Of a DNA stretch of 64,000 bases, positions 37,219 through 48,171 are shown piece by piece. This DNA comes from Georgfuchsia toluolica (lineage in GTDB: Bacteria > Pseudomonadota > Gammaproteobacteria > Burkholderiales > Rhodocyclaceae). Under the pieces are notes generated by a model. That model saw only the letters and a list, made by a program, of their open reading frames with translations, ran no database searches and was not told the origin of the DNA. Both the position numbers and the translations under genes were made by a program. Numbering within the stretch: position 1 is the stretch's first letter; every line of letters starts with the position of its first letter. The DNA lies in NCBI RefSeq assembly GCF_907163265.1, contig NZ_CAJQUM010000001.1:2046001-2110000 (forward strand), read 5' to 3'.

Positions 37219-37576
37219 GTGATGTAGACATCAAAAACGCCGTATACGCCGGAGTGCTATGCCGTATACGCTGGGCATATTTGCGGTAACTTTCTGTTTC
37301 GAAAGCAACCACAACTTTCAAAGATGGCATCTATTTCCTCCAAAAACGGCGAGGCTAAAAACGCTGTTTCGCCTGTTGCTAAACCCGACTTTTGCATTGG
37401 TAATTAGGGAGTAACCACGCTTTCCCTTCAGCATCCATCCCAGATCGGTCTATCCAAACTGGATTAGACGATACATCCGGCATTTTGGCAAGCGCCGCCC
37501 GGGGGTAGGGGCCGCCGGGGTTGTGTGGCATACTTCCCGGCCATTCATGGAAGGAAATTGAGACAAGGGGAACGAG
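37219..37576. other. Intergenic region upstream of ssb
   Basis: No gene seen in 358 bp. It holds two copies of GCCGTATACGC (near 37250 and 37262), AT-rich sequence upstream of the cassette, and the ssb leader with AAGGGGAACGAG before the start. No integrase gene is present. Confidence 0.6.
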
Positions 37577-38026
37577 ATGGCTTCAGTCAATAAAGTGATT
37601 CTGGTGGGCAATCTGGGCAAGGATCCGGAGGTGCGCTACATGCCGAGCGGCGAAGCGGTGACCAACATCACCGTCGCCACGACCGACACCTGGAAGGACA
37701 AGAACAGCGGCGAGAAAAAGGAAGCCACCGAGTGGCACCGCGTCGTGTTCTTCAAGAAACTGGCCGAGATCGCCGGCCAGTATCTGAAGAAGGGCTCGCA
37801 GGTGTATATCGAGGGCTCGCTCAAGACGCGCAAATGGGAGAAGGACGGCCACACCAACTACACCACGGAAATCGTGGCCGACACCATGAAGATGCTGGGC
37901 AAGCGTGAAGGTGGCGGCAGCCCGGACTATGACCGCGGCGAACGCGCGGCGGCCCCTGCCGCAAAATCCGCCCCGCAACCGGCCGCGGGCGGCATCGCCG
38001 ATTTCGAGGACGACATTCCGTTCTAA
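37577..38026 (+). CDS. ssb: Single-stranded DNA-binding protein
   Basis: A 149-residue protein: an OB fold (res 1-~112, [20 protein letters not shown] through [10 protein letters not shown]), an Ala/Pro/Gly linker and the partner-binding tip [16 protein letters not shown] precedes the start. It coats ssDNA in replication and repair. Confidence 0.97.
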   Translation: MASVNKVILVGNLGKDPEVRYMPSGEAVTNITVATTDTWKDKNSGEKKEATEWHRVVFFKKLAEIAGQYLKKGSQVYIEGSLKTRKWEKDGHTNYTTEIVADTMKMLGKREGGGSPDYDRGERAAAPAAKSAPQPAAGGIADFEDDIPF

Positions 38027-38036
38027 AAGCCTTGCC

Positions 38037-39371
38037 ATGAAACGCGAACGACTACTGGCCCGTTTGCGTAGCACCTCGCGCCGCGATCTTGCGATCGTCG
38101 GCCTCTCGGCTTTGCTGCTGGTGGCGGGCGGTTTCTGGGGTGCGGCGCAGTTCATCCGGCCCGCGCCGCCCAAGCAACTGATCATTGCCACGGGCTGGCC
38201 GGGCGGCGCCTATCAGCGCTATGCCGCCGAATACAAGCAGTTCTTCGACAAGTTCGGCATTCAACTGATCGAGCGGCCGAGCTCGGGTTCCATCGAAAAC
38301 GCCGAGCTGCTGCGCGACGACAGCCAGGCGGTCGATGCCGCCTTCATTCAGGGCGGCACCACGGAACCGGTCGAGGGCGATGGGCTTGCTTCGCTCGGCG
38401 CGTTCTACTACGAACCCCTGTGGATTTTTTATCGCGCGGCGCTTTCGCCCGGCAAACCGCTCGAACGCATTGCCGATCTGAAGGGCCGCCGCATCGCCGT
38501 GGGCGGATCAGGCAGCGGCAGCCGGCAGCTGGCGCTCGATGTGCTCCATGCCAACGGTTTGGATGCCGGCGCGGCGAAGTTGCTCGATGCCGGCGGTCTT
38601 GACGCCGTAGCTGCGCTGACCGGCGGCAAAGTCGATGCGGTGATGGTGGTGGGACCGACGCAATCGGCGGCGGTCTGGATGCTGCTCTATACGCCGGGCG
38701 TCAGGATCATGAATCTTGCCAACGCCGAGACCTATGTGCGCATGTTCCCCTACCTGTCAACGGTCGTGCTGCCGGAAGGGGCGGTCGATCTGGTCAAGAA
38801 CATTCCCCCGCGCGACATCAATCTGTTGGCGCCGATGGCCACCATCGCGGTGCGATCGGGCACTCATCCCGCCCATATCGATCTGCTGCTGCAGGCAGCG
38901 CGCGAGGTACATGGCCGCCCCGGCATCTTCCATCGCCCCGGCGATTTTCCCAAGGCGCAGGGCGTCGACTTCCCGCTGTCCCCCGAGGCGGAGCGCTTCT
39001 ACAAATCGGGCAAGCCGTTTTTGCAGCGTTATCTGCCGTTCTGGGCAGCAACGCTGATCGATCGCCTGGTGGTGATGCTGATTCCCCTGTTTGCGATCCT
39101 GATTCCCGTGCTGCGCTTCGCCCCGGCGCTGTACGGCTGGCGCGTGCGGTCACGGATTTTCCGTCACTATGGCGAACTCAAGTTTCTCGAGGCTGATGTC
39201 GAATCCGACCCCGGCAGCCATACGCGCCAGGAGTGGCTGGACAAACTGGAGGGAATCGAGCATGGCATCAACCACATTGCCGTGCCGCTGGCGTTTTCGG
39301 ACAGGCTGTTCACATTGCGTACACATCTGGCGCTGGTGCGCGAAACGATCCTGAAAAAGACCGCGGCATAA
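38037..39371 (+). CDS. TAXI-family TRAP-type solute-binding protein with C-terminal membrane helix
   Basis: A 444-residue protein. An N-terminal hydrophobic helix (res ~18-42) and the binding domain (LIIATGWPGGAYQRYAAEYK, GSGSGSRQLALDVL) are followed by a helix near residues 340-370 and a cytoplasmic tail. The long C-terminal extension marks the TAXI subgroup. No TRAP permease gene is adjacent, so partner and substrate are unknown. It begins 10 bp after ssb. Confidence 0.8.
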   Translation: MKRERLLARLRSTSRRDLAIVGLSALLLVAGGFWGAAQFIRPAPPKQLIIATGWPGGAYQRYAAEYKQFFDKFGIQLIERPSSGSIENAELLRDDSQAVDAAFIQGGTTEPVEGDGLASLGAFYYEPLWIFYRAALSPGKPLERIADLKGRRIAVGGSGSGSRQLALDVLHANGLDAGAAKLLDAGGLDAVAALTGGKVDAVMVVGPTQSAAVWMLLYTPGVRIMNLANAETYVRMFPYLSTVVLPEGAVDLVKNIPPRDINLLAPMATIAVRSGTHPAHIDLLLQAAREVHGRPGIFHRPGDFPKAQGVDFPLSPEAERFYKSGKPFLQRYLPFWAATLIDRLVVMLIPLFAILIPVLRFAPALYGWRVRSRIFRHYGELKFLEADVESDPGSHTRQEWLDKLEGIEHGINHIAVPLAFSDRLFTLRTHLALVRETILKKTAA

Positions 39372-39391
39372 ACCTGGGAAAGCCTTAGTCG

Positions 39392-39471
39392 CAGAGTACA
39401 CAGAGGAAAGGCAAAGACAAACCGGGGAATCTGTTTTGTTTTTCTCTGTGTCCTCTGTGATCTCTGTGGCT
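39392..39471. repeat. CACAGAG-type dispersed palindromic repeat, copy 1
   Basis: ACACAGAGGAAAGG on the left and TCTCTGTGTCCTCTGTGATC... on the right form imperfect inverted arms. The right arm CTCTGTGATCTCTGTGGCT (39453-39471) is identical to 52428-52446. Confidence 0.7.
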
Positions 39472-39477
39472 TGAATT

Positions 39478-39965
39478 TTAAAGCCGGCGGATTTTTTCCA
39501 GCAGCGCGGTAGTCGAACGCTCGTGGATGAAGGGGATGGAATGCACCTTGCCGCCCCAGCCGGTCACTTCGCGGTAGCCGACGATTTTTTCCACGGCCCA
39601 GTCGCCGCCCTTCACCAGTATGTCGGGATGCGATTCGAGAATGCGCGCCAGCGGCGTGTCTTCATCGAAGCTGGTGACCAGGCTGACGCACTCCAGCGCG
39701 GCCAGTACCGCCATGCGATCATCGAGCTTGTTGACCGGCCGCTCGTCACCCTTGCCGAGCCGCCGCACCGAAGCATCGGTATTGACCGCTACCAGCAGGC
39801 TGGCGCCGAGCGCCCGCGCCTGGGCGAGATAGGTGACATGGCCGCGATGCAGGATATCGAAGCAGCCGTTGGTGAATACCAGCGGGCGCGGCAACGACGC
39901 AACACGCGCCGCCAACTGCTCCGGATCGCAGCGCTTGGACTCAAAGCCGGGCGCGGCGTATGACA

Positions 39966-39966
<1 letters not shown>
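39478..39966 (-). CDS. hldC: D-glycero-beta-D-manno-heptose 1-phosphate adenylyltransferase
   Basis: A 162-residue nucleotidyltransferase (the RfaE2/HldE C-terminal activity as a separate protein). It shows VFTNGCFDILHRGHVTYLAQ with the HxGH motif and KGGDW and SIPFIHERSTTALL. It activates heptose for LPS inner core. Its start overlaps the dolP stop (TAATG). Confidence 0.92.
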
Positions 39967-41209
<1,243 letters not shown>

Positions 41210-41296
41210 TCAAGTTGATGTCCGATTTTAACGTGCTGCCGTGCCACGCTGGACATGATCGGCATGAAAGGACGTAAAACGAGGTAACTTGCTCCA

Positions 41297-41393
41297 ATCG
41301 AGCGCAGCGAGCTAATCAATAACCCCGCCCCGGGGCGGGGATGGGGGTGGGGGACGTTCAATTTGCTTTTGCGTTTTGTCATCATCAGTGGTG
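41297..41393. repeat. GGGGTGGGGG dispersed repeat, copy 1
   Basis: ATCGAGCGCAGCGAGCT, an 18-bp palindrome CCCCGCCCCGGGGCGGGG (41323-41340), GGGGGTGGGGG, then CGTTCAATTTGCTTTTGCG. The same order is seen at 62793-62950, and the palindrome with GGGGTGGGGG (inverted) at 55048-55085. It lies in the gap between the HIRAN gene and diaA. Confidence 0.75.
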
Positions 41394-41421
41394 CAACAAT
41401 CATTGTGTGAGCATTAATGCT

Positions 41422-41787
41422 TCATAGCACGGCAAATACATCAATCAGCAAGCGCTCGCGCGGATTCGGATGTTGTCGCAGACACGCGACACGGACTTCG
41501 ATTTTGCCGCCCCGGTCCATCTCCATGGCCACCGCACGGTTTTCGCGCCGCGGCAGGTAACCGAGTTTCACGCCATGCCATTCGACGCGCACCGCATTGA
41601 CATCATGGGGATTGTCCGCTTCCCTGACCAGGGTCAACACGTCGCCGACCTTCATGGCCTCGAAATTCGCCGCGGCGTCGTAGTGGCTGAACCCCGCCAG
41701 CGGTGAGCTTTGCACCAGCAGGCGGATGGCCTGCGCCTGTGCGTTGAAGCACAGCAAGGCCAGCAGGCTAATCAGCAAGGAACGCAT
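41422..41787 (-). CDS. Exported HIRAN-domain protein
   Basis: A 121-residue protein with a signal peptide (cleavage after NAQAQA) and a HIRAN domain (LVQSSPLAGFSHYDAAANFE, VREADNPHDVNAVRVEW and KLGYLPRRENRAVA). HIRAN domains are usually intracellular DNA-end-binding modules, so an exported one is unusual. It overlaps yraN by 20 bp. Confidence 0.8.
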   Translation of the reverse strand: MRSLLISLLALLCFNAQAQAIRLLVQSSPLAGFSHYDAAANFEAMKVGDVLTLVREADNPHDVNAVRVEWHGVKLGYLPRRENRAVAMEMDRGGKIEVRVACLRQHPNPRERLLIDVFAVL

Positions 41788-42166
41788 TTTCAATCCACTC
41801 GATGCGCGCTTCATCGGGCGCGTCCATGACGACACAATCGAAACGACAATCCCGGTCGACAAACGCGTTGCCATGCCGCGACAACCAGTGCCGCGCGGCG
41901 AGAACGATGCGCTGTTGCTTGCGCGGCGTGATGCTGGCGGCTGCGCCGCCAAACTTGTCGCTGCCGCGCAGACGCACTTCGACGAATACCAGCGTGCGGC
42001 CGTCGGTGCAGATCAGGTCGATCTCGCCGCCGCGTACGCGGAAGTTGCGTTCCACCACTTTGAGCCCACGGTGTGCGAGAAAGCCGGCCGCGACATCTTC
42101 CGCCGCCTGGCCGCTGGCGGCGGCCCGCTTGCGCAACAGGGCCGCGGGCCGGACAATGCGATCCAT
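41768..42166 (-). CDS. yraN: YraN family protein (UPF0102)
   Basis: A 132-residue nuclease-fold protein: AEDVAAGFLAHRGLKVVERN, GEIDLICTDGRTLVFVEVRL. Those D, E and E-x-R positions match a PD-(D/E)xK-like core. Function unknown. It is divergent from rsmI with overlapping starts. Confidence 0.9.
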   Translation of the reverse strand: MDRIVRPAALLRKRAAASGQAAEDVAAGFLAHRGLKVVERNFRVRGGEIDLICTDGRTLVFVEVRLRGSDKFGGAAASITPRKQQRIVLAARHWLSRHGNAFVDRDCRFDCVVMDAPDEARIEWIENAFLAD

Positions 42167-43034
42167 GAATGACATGAAGAATACCGTTGAGAACAAGACA
42201 GTGGCATTGTATGTGGTTGCCACACCGATGGGCAACCTGGGCGACATCACCCTGCGCGCGCTGGAGGTGTTGCGCGATATCGATGCGATTGGCTGCGAAG
42301 ACACGCGCCACGCATGCCGCCTGCTCGATCATTACGACATCAAGGCTACGACCTTCGCCCTGCATGAGCACAACGAACGCGAGGCCGGCGCGAAACTGAT
42401 CGGCCTACTGCGCGAGGGGAAATCGGTTGCCCTGATTACCGATGCCGGCACGCCCGGCATCTCCGACCCCGGCGCTCACGCCGTGGCAATGGCACAAGCC
42501 GCAGGTTTCCAGGCCATTCCTGTGCCGGGGCCGAATGCCGCGATTGCCGCGCTCTCGGCATCGGGCTTGAGCGACGAGCGCTTTTTGTTCGCCGGTTTTC
42601 TGCCGACAAAACCGATGGCACGTCGTGCCGAGATCGAACGACTGAAACCGGTAGCCGCGGCGCTGGTCTTTTATGAAGCGCCGCATCGCATAGAAGAAAC
42701 GCTTGACGACCTGGTTGCCTTGCTGGAACCGCAGCGCCAGATCGTGATCGCACGCGAACTGACGAAAATGTTCGAGCAGATTGTGCGCCTGCCGCTGACC
42801 GCAGCGCCTGGCTGGCTACAAGCGGATGAGAACCGCAAGCGCGGCGAATTCGTATTGATCGTGTCGGCGCCACCGCCGCATGAAGGACTGGATGTCGAGG
42901 CGGAGCGGGTGCTGCAAATCCTTGCCGCCGAACTGCCGACCAAACAGGCGGCGAAGCTTGCCGCCGAAATTACGGGGCGCTCGAAAAACGAGCTTTACGA
43001 GAGAGCGCTGACGCTCAAGAATGCCCCGATATAA
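42165..43034 (+). CDS. rsmI: 16S rRNA 2'-O-methyltransferase RsmI (C1402)
   Basis: A 289-residue protein with LYVVATPMGNLGDITLRALE, the AdoMet pocket VALITDAGTPGISDPG and RFLFAGFLP; it methylates the ribose of C1402. The start may also be at 42174; neither has a strong SD. It overlaps the divergent yraN by two bases. Confidence 0.95.
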   Translation: MNDMKNTVENKTVALYVVATPMGNLGDITLRALEVLRDIDAIGCEDTRHACRLLDHYDIKATTFALHEHNEREAGAKLIGLLREGKSVALITDAGTPGISDPGAHAVAMAQAAGFQAIPVPGPNAAIAALSASGLSDERFLFAGFLPTKPMARRAEIERLKPVAAALVFYEAPHRIEETLDDLVALLEPQRQIVIARELTKMFEQIVRLPLTAAPGWLQADENRKRGEFVLIVSAPPPHEGLDVEAERVLQILAAELPTKQAAKLAAEITGRSKNELYERALTLKNAPI

Positions 43035-43043
43035 TCGACCTTC

Positions 43044-44093
43044 ATGAAAACGCCTGTAACCACACTGAGCATCACCCGGCCCGACGACTGGCATCTGCAT
43101 CTGCGTGACGGCATGGCGCTGAAATCGGTATTGCCCGACACGGCGCGCCGTTTTGCCCGTGCCATTGTCATGCCGAACCTGAAGCCGCCGGTGACGACGG
43201 TGGCGCAGGCCGCCGCCTACCGGCAACGCATTCTCGATGCCGTACCGGCAGGCCTGTCGTTTCAACCTTTGATGACGCTGTATCTCACCGACAACACGCC
43301 GCCGGCCGAGATCGACACCGCCAGGACGAGCGGCATCGTCCATGGCGTGAAGCTCTATCCCGCCGGCGCCACTACCAATTCCGACGCGGGCGTGACCGGC
43401 ATTGCCAAATGTGCAGCAGCGCTGGCGCGCATGGAAAAGATTGGCATGCCCCTGCTGGTGCATGGCGAAGTCACCGATCCCGAAGTCGATGTGTTCGACC
43501 GCGAGGCCGTATTCATCGAACGCGTCATGCGGCCGCTGCAACAGGACTTTCCCGGCCTGCGCGTGGTGTTCGAGCACATCACGACCACGGACGCCGCCGA
43601 TTACGTCAGCGCCGCTCCCGCCAACGTCGCGGCGACGATCACCGCGCATCATCTGCTGCTCAACCGCAATGCCCTGTTCCAGGGCGGCTTGCGCCCGCAT
43701 CATTACTGCCTGCCGGTATTGAAGCGCGAAGCGCACCGTCAGGCATTGCTGCGTTGTGCAACATCGGGCAGCCCGAAATTCTTTCTCGGTACCGACTCCG
43801 CGCCACACGGCAGACGCAGCAAGGAAATCGACTGCGGCTGCGCCGGCTGCTATACGGCCCATGCCGGCATCGAACTATATGCGGAAGCTTTCGATGCCGC
43901 CAATGCGCTCGACCGGCTCGAAGGCTTCGCCAGTTTCTTCGGTGCCGATTTCTACGGCCTGCCGCGCAATGCCAATCGCATCGCCCTGGTGAAACAGCCT
44001 TGGCCCGTACCCGCGGAACAGCCCTTCCTGGCCGACGATATGCTGGTGCCATTTCGCCACAACGAAACCGTGGCGTGGTCTCTGCAAGGTTAA
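43044..44093 (+). CDS. pyrC: Dihydroorotase PyrC
   Basis: A 349-residue class II dihydroorotase of pyrimidine synthesis. The zinc site starts [24 protein letters not shown] supplies the next His, [12 protein letters not shown] another and [10 protein letters not shown] the final Asp. It starts 10 bp after rsmI. The rnpB promoter overlaps its end (TACAAT near 44107). Confidence 0.96.
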   Translation: MKTPVTTLSITRPDDWHLHLRDGMALKSVLPDTARRFARAIVMPNLKPPVTTVAQAAAYRQRILDAVPAGLSFQPLMTLYLTDNTPPAEIDTARTSGIVHGVKLYPAGATTNSDAGVTGIAKCAAALARMEKIGMPLLVHGEVTDPEVDVFDREAVFIERVMRPLQQDFPGLRVVFEHITTTDAADYVSAAPANVAATITAHHLLLNRNALFQGGLRPHHYCLPVLKREAHRQALLRCATSGSPKFFLGTDSAPHGRRSKEIDCGCAGCYTAHAGIELYAEAFDAANALDRLEGFASFFGADFYGLPRNANRIALVKQPWPVPAEQPFLADDMLVPFRHNETVAWSLQG

Positions 44094-44120
44094 AAACCGC
44101 ATACGTATACAATCGCGCTG

Positions 44121-44485
<365 letters not shown>

Positions 44486-44660
44486 ACCTTCCCGACCTCG
44501 CGCCCACTCCTTATGTATTACTTTCGGTTTGATTTCTACCCCCATTGTTTTTATTGTGATTTACAAACCAGAAATCGCTGCGGAAAGCCGTCCTAAGTCT
44601 TTGTCCTGCCAAGAAAAAATCACGGTTTCCCCCTTGACCGCAAGAAACTTCTCCCCTAAA

Positions 44661-44686
44661 GTGGGAAGAAGTGGGAGAAAGTGGGA
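44661..44686 (+). promoter_or_regulatory. MraZ-box repeats upstream of mraZ
   Basis: GTGGGAAGAA, GTGGGAGAAA and GTGGGAATCG in tandem at an exact 10-bp step, just before mraZ. This matches the TGGG-N(5-6) repeats bound by MraZ to control the dcw operon. Confidence 0.85.
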
Positions 44687-44719
44687 ATCGGGGTGATTCC
44701 TGCCCAAAAAGGGGGTTCC

Positions 44720-45166
44720 GTGTTTCAAGGAGCGGCGGCACTGAATCTGGACGCAAAAGGACGCATGGGGATACCTGCGCGTCATCGCGATCTGCTGGCC
44801 ACCCTGTCCGATGGGCACCTCGTCCTGACTGCCCATCCGCATCGCTGCCTGCTGCTTTATACGCAAGCCGCATGGGAGCCCATTCGCGACAAAATTCTTG
44901 CCGCGCCCAGTCTCGAAATGCAGTCGGCGATGCTGCGTCGTCTGCTGGTGGGCTTTGCGGTGGATGCCGAACTCGATGGCGCCGGCCGCTTGCTGGTCGC
45001 GCCTGAACTGCGTGGCTATGCCGGCCTGGATAAGCAGGTATGGCTGGTAGGGCAAGGCAGCCATTTCGAAATCTGGAGCGATGCCGGCTGGAAGGCGCAG
45101 CAGGAGGCGATCTTCTCGCTCGGCGACAAGTTGCTGCCGCCGGGCCTTGAAAACCTCACGCTATGA
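44720..45166 (+). CDS. mraZ: Division/cell wall cluster transcriptional repressor MraZ
   Basis: A 148-residue SpoVT/AbrB-fold protein. I chose the GTG at 44720 because the family N-terminus [20 protein letters not shown] follows at once and AGGGGG lies upstream. It binds the repeats at 44661-44686 and controls the operon. The stop overlaps rsmH by ATGA. Confidence 0.93.
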   Translation: MFQGAAALNLDAKGRMGIPARHRDLLATLSDGHLVLTAHPHRCLLLYTQAAWEPIRDKILAAPSLEMQSAMLRRLLVGFAVDAELDGAGRLLVAPELRGYAGLDKQVWLVGQGSHFEIWSDAGWKAQQEAIFSLGDKLLPPGLENLTL

Positions 45167-46080
45167 ACCATGTCAGCGTGCTGCTGACCGAAGCCGTCGA
45201 GGCACTCGCAGTGAAGCCGGATGGAATCTACGTCGATGCGACCTTCGGTCGCGGCGGCCACAGCCGCGCGATCCTGGATCGGCTCGGCCCGAAGGGACGA
45301 TTAATCGCGCTCGACCGCGATCCGGCCGCCATTGCCGCGGGCCAGGCCATCGCCGACCCGCGCCTGACGCTGGGGCATGCCTGGTTCGGCGAATTGGCGG
45401 ACGTGCTCGACCGGCTGCAGATCAACGCGGTGAATGGCGTGCTGATGGATATCGGCGTCTCGAGTCCGCAGCTCGACGAGGCGGAACGGGGATTCAGTTT
45501 CCGCTTCGATGCGCCGCTCGACATGCGCATGGATACCACGCAGGGGGAAACCGTCGCCGAATGGCTGGCGCGGGCATCACAACGTGAAATAGGGGAGGTA
45601 CTCAAGGACTATGGCGAAGAACGGTTTGCTCATGCGATTGCAAAGGCGCTTGTTGCTGCTCGGAGCGAGCGCGGTATATCCACAACAGGACAACTTGCCG
45701 CGCTCGTGGAAAAGGCCGTGCCCACGCGGGAACCGGGCCAGCATCCGGCGACGCGGAGCTTTCAGGCTCTACGGATTTTCATCAATCGCGAGCTTGAGGA
45801 GCTTGCGTTGAGCCTGCCCCAGGCCACCGATCGCCTGGCGCCGGGCGGACGCCTGGTGGTGATCAGTTTTCATTCCCTTGAAGACCGCATCGTCAAGCGC
45901 TATCTGCGCGAACAATCGCAACCGGTGCAGCCGCCCAAGGGCGTGCCGGTGCGCGCCGCCGACCTGCCGCCGCCGCGCCTGCGCCTGGTCGGCAAGCCGG
46001 TGTTCCCCGGCGCGGTCGAAGTCAAGGCCAACCCGCGCGCGCGCAGCGCGGTGATGCGGGTTGCGGAGAAGTGCGCGTGA
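45163..46080 (+). CDS. rsmH: 16S rRNA N4-methyltransferase RsmH (MraW)
   Basis: A 305-residue protein: [36 protein letters not shown] (AdoMet motif), and [18 protein letters not shown]. It makes m4C1402 on 16S rRNA, the same nucleotide RsmI modifies. Overlaps mraZ and ftsL. Confidence 0.96.
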   Translation: MNHVSVLLTEAVEALAVKPDGIYVDATFGRGGHSRAILDRLGPKGRLIALDRDPAAIAAGQAIADPRLTLGHAWFGELADVLDRLQINAVNGVLMDIGVSSPQLDEAERGFSFRFDAPLDMRMDTTQGETVAEWLARASQREIGEVLKDYGEERFAHAIAKALVAARSERGISTTGQLAALVEKAVPTREPGQHPATRSFQALRIFINRELEELALSLPQATDRLAPGGRLVVISFHSLEDRIVKRYLREQSQPVQPPKGVPVRAADLPPPRLRLVGKPVFPGAVEVKANPRARSAVMRVAEKCA

Positions 46081-46352
46081 ATTCGCGGCTGAACACCATC
46101 CTCGTTCTGGTCGCGCTGATTTGCGCCCTGTCCATCGTGGCGTCGAACCATCGCGCACGCAAGTTGTTCATCGAACTCGATCGCGAACAGACGCGCATGC
46201 ATGCACTCGATGTCGAGTGGGGGCAGTTGCAGCTTGAACAAAGCACCTGGGCCAATCATGCCCGCGTGGAAAAAATCGCGCGCGAAAAGCTGCAAATGAA
46301 AACGCCGCCGGCCAGCCAGATAATGTCGCTTGGCAGTGGAGTCTCTCGATAA
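46077..46352 (+). CDS. ftsL: Cell division protein FtsL
   Basis: A 91-residue bitopic protein: a short basic N-terminus, a hydrophobic helix ([17 protein letters not shown]) and a periplasmic leucine-zipper coil. GTG start at 46077 with GGAG 8 bp upstream; it overlaps rsmH. It joins FtsB/FtsQ to activate FtsWI. Confidence 0.92.
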   Translation: MNSRLNTILVLVALICALSIVASNHRARKLFIELDREQTRMHALDVEWGQLQLEQSTWANHARVEKIAREKLQMKTPPASQIMSLGSGVSR

Positions 46353-46392
46353 TGTCGATGTTAAATCGAGCCGCTGTTTCCCTCACCCCCAA

Positions 46393-46415
46393 CCCCTCTC
46401 CCTGCGGGAGAGGGG
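46393..46415. repeat. Palindrome between ftsL and ftsI
   Basis: CCCCTCTCCC-TGC-GGGAGAGGGG, a 10-bp perfect stem with a 3-nt loop, inside a 97-bp gap. Similar CCCTCTCCC...GGGAGAGGG units are dispersed in many bacterial genomes. Confidence 0.8.
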
Positions 46416-46449
46416 AGCTTTGTGAGCCGCTTGCGCGGCTATTGTATTC

Positions 46450-48171
46450 ATGAAGTTCTCCAACAGCCCCGTGCTCTCGCAGCCGCTGCCGATCTGGCGC
46501 TCGCGGCTGTTGCAGTTGGTGCTGCTGGCCTGCTTCGTGGCTTTGATCGGCCGCTCTCTCTATCTGCAAGGCATCCACAACGATTTTCTGCGGGAAAAAG
46601 GCGAAGCGCGCTATGAACGCGTGCTGGAAATTTCCGCAACGCGCGGCCGCATCATGGATCGTCATGGCGAAATGCTGTCGATGTCGACGCCCGTGAAATC
46701 GATCTGGGCCATTCCCGACGACGCCCGCTTGCAGCCGGCACAGGTGCGCAACCTTGCCCGCCTGCTCGAAATGGATGTTCGGGAACTGACGCGCAAGCTC
46801 GCCTCGGATCGCGACTTCGTCTTCATCAAGCGGCAGATTCCTCCAGAAGTCGCCGACCGCATTGTGCAGATGAAGCTGTCTGGCATTCACCAGCAGCAGG
46901 AATACCGGCGCTACTACCCCGGCGGCGAGGTCACCGCGCACATGCTCGGCTTCACCGGCGTCGACGACAGCGGACAGGAAGGCGTCGAACTGGCGATGAA
47001 CGCGTCATTGTCTGGCAAGGCGGGCAGCCGCCGCGTCATCAAGGACCGGCGCGGCGAAATCGTCGAGGATGTCGAAAGCATCAAGCCGCCGCAGGACGGG
47101 CGCGACATCGTGCTCGCGCTCGACGACAAGATCCAGTACCTCGCCTATACCAATCTGCGTCAGGCCATCGCCGAGTTCAAGGCCAAGGCCGGCGGCATCG
47201 TGGTCATCGACGCCAGAACCGGAGAAGTGCTGGCGCTGGCCAACCTGCCGACCTATAACCCGAACAATCGCCAGGGACTGGTCGGCGCGCAGCTGCGCAA
47301 TCGCGCACTCACGGATTCCTTCGAGCCGGGCTCGACGATGAAACCATTTACAGCCGCACTGGCGCTGGAACAGGGCAAATTCCGTTATGACACGCTGATC
47401 AATACCGCGCCCGGGCGCATGACCGTGGGCAACGCGACCATCCACGACGCCCATATGCACGGCATGCTGACCGTGGCGCAGGTGATCCAGAAATCTTCCA
47501 ACGTCGGCGCCGCAAAAATGGCTTTGTCATTGCCGCCGCAATCGATGTGGCGCATGTTCGACGGGCTTGGTTTCGGCAGTCCGTTGAAGCTCGGCTTCCC
47601 CGGCGAAGTCGGCGGTCGCCTGCGGCCCTGGAACAAATGGCAGCCGATCGAACAGGCGACGATGGCCTATGGCCACGGCATCTCGGTGACGCTGATGCAA
47701 CTGGCGCATGCCTACCTGGTCTTCGCCCGTGACGGCGACCTGATTCCCTTGTCCCTGACCAAGGCCGATGGCCCGGTTCCGGTCGGCAAACAGATTTTCA
47801 CCGCACAGACCGCGCATGAAGTGCGCAACATGCTGGAGATGGTGGTGGGCGAAGGCGGCACCGCGCCCAAGGCCTTCGTTCCCGGCTACCGGGCCGGCGG
47901 CAAGACCGGCACCGCGCACAAGATCGAAGGCGGCGCTTACGCCAACAAGTATGTCGCTTCCTTCGTCGGTCTCGCCCCCGCCTCGGATCCGCGTCTGGTG
48001 ATTGCCGTCATGGTGGACGAACCATCGACCGGTATTTATTACGGCGGCGATGTCGCAGCGCCGGTGTTCTCGCGCGTCATGGCCGGTGCGCTGCGCACAC
48101 TCGGCGTAGCGCAGGATGGGCCGCAACAATTGCGGCCGACAAGCAGCGATCCCGTCAAGGAGGAAATGTGA
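46450..48171 (+). CDS. ftsI: Peptidoglycan transpeptidase FtsI (PBP3)
   Basis: A 573-residue bitopic protein. TM helix ~18-35, then the dimerisation domain and the transpeptidase with S295-T-M-K298, S349-S-N351 and a KTGTAHK motif. It cross-links septal peptidoglycan together with FtsW. The stop overlaps the murE start by four bases. Confidence 0.96.
   Translation: MKFSNSPVLSQPLPIWRSRLLQLVLLACFVALIGRSLYLQGIHNDFLREKGEARYERVLEISATRGRIMDRHGEMLSMSTPVKSIWAIPDDARLQPAQVRNLARLLEMDVRELTRKLASDRDFVFIKRQIPPEVADRIVQMKLSGIHQQQEYRRYYPGGEVTAHMLGFTGVDDSGQEGVELAMNASLSGKAGSRRVIKDRRGEIVEDVESIKPPQDGRDIVLALDDKIQYLAYTNLRQAIAEFKAKAGGIVVIDARTGEVLALANLPTYNPNNRQGLVGAQLRNRALTDSFEPGSTMKPFTAALALEQGKFRYDTLINTAPGRMTVGNATIHDAHMHGMLTVAQVIQKSSNVGAAKMALSLPPQSMWRMFDGLGFGSPLKLGFPGEVGGRLRPWNKWQPIEQATMAYGHGISVTLMQLAHAYLVFARDGDLIPLSLTKADGPVPVGKQIFTAQTAHEVRNMLEMVVGEGGTAPKAFVPGYRAGGKTGTAHKIEGGAYANKYVASFVGLAPASDPRLVIAVMVDEPSTGIYYGGDVAAPVFSRVMAGALRTLGVAQDGPQQLRPTSSDPVKEEM

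Noticed and set aside
44661-44690. Possible CRISPR-like tandem repeats
   Set aside because: A 10-bp step and position before mraZ fit MraZ boxes; no spacers. The GGGGGAA repeats at 51021-51165 are also not CRISPR. I saw no array in the window.
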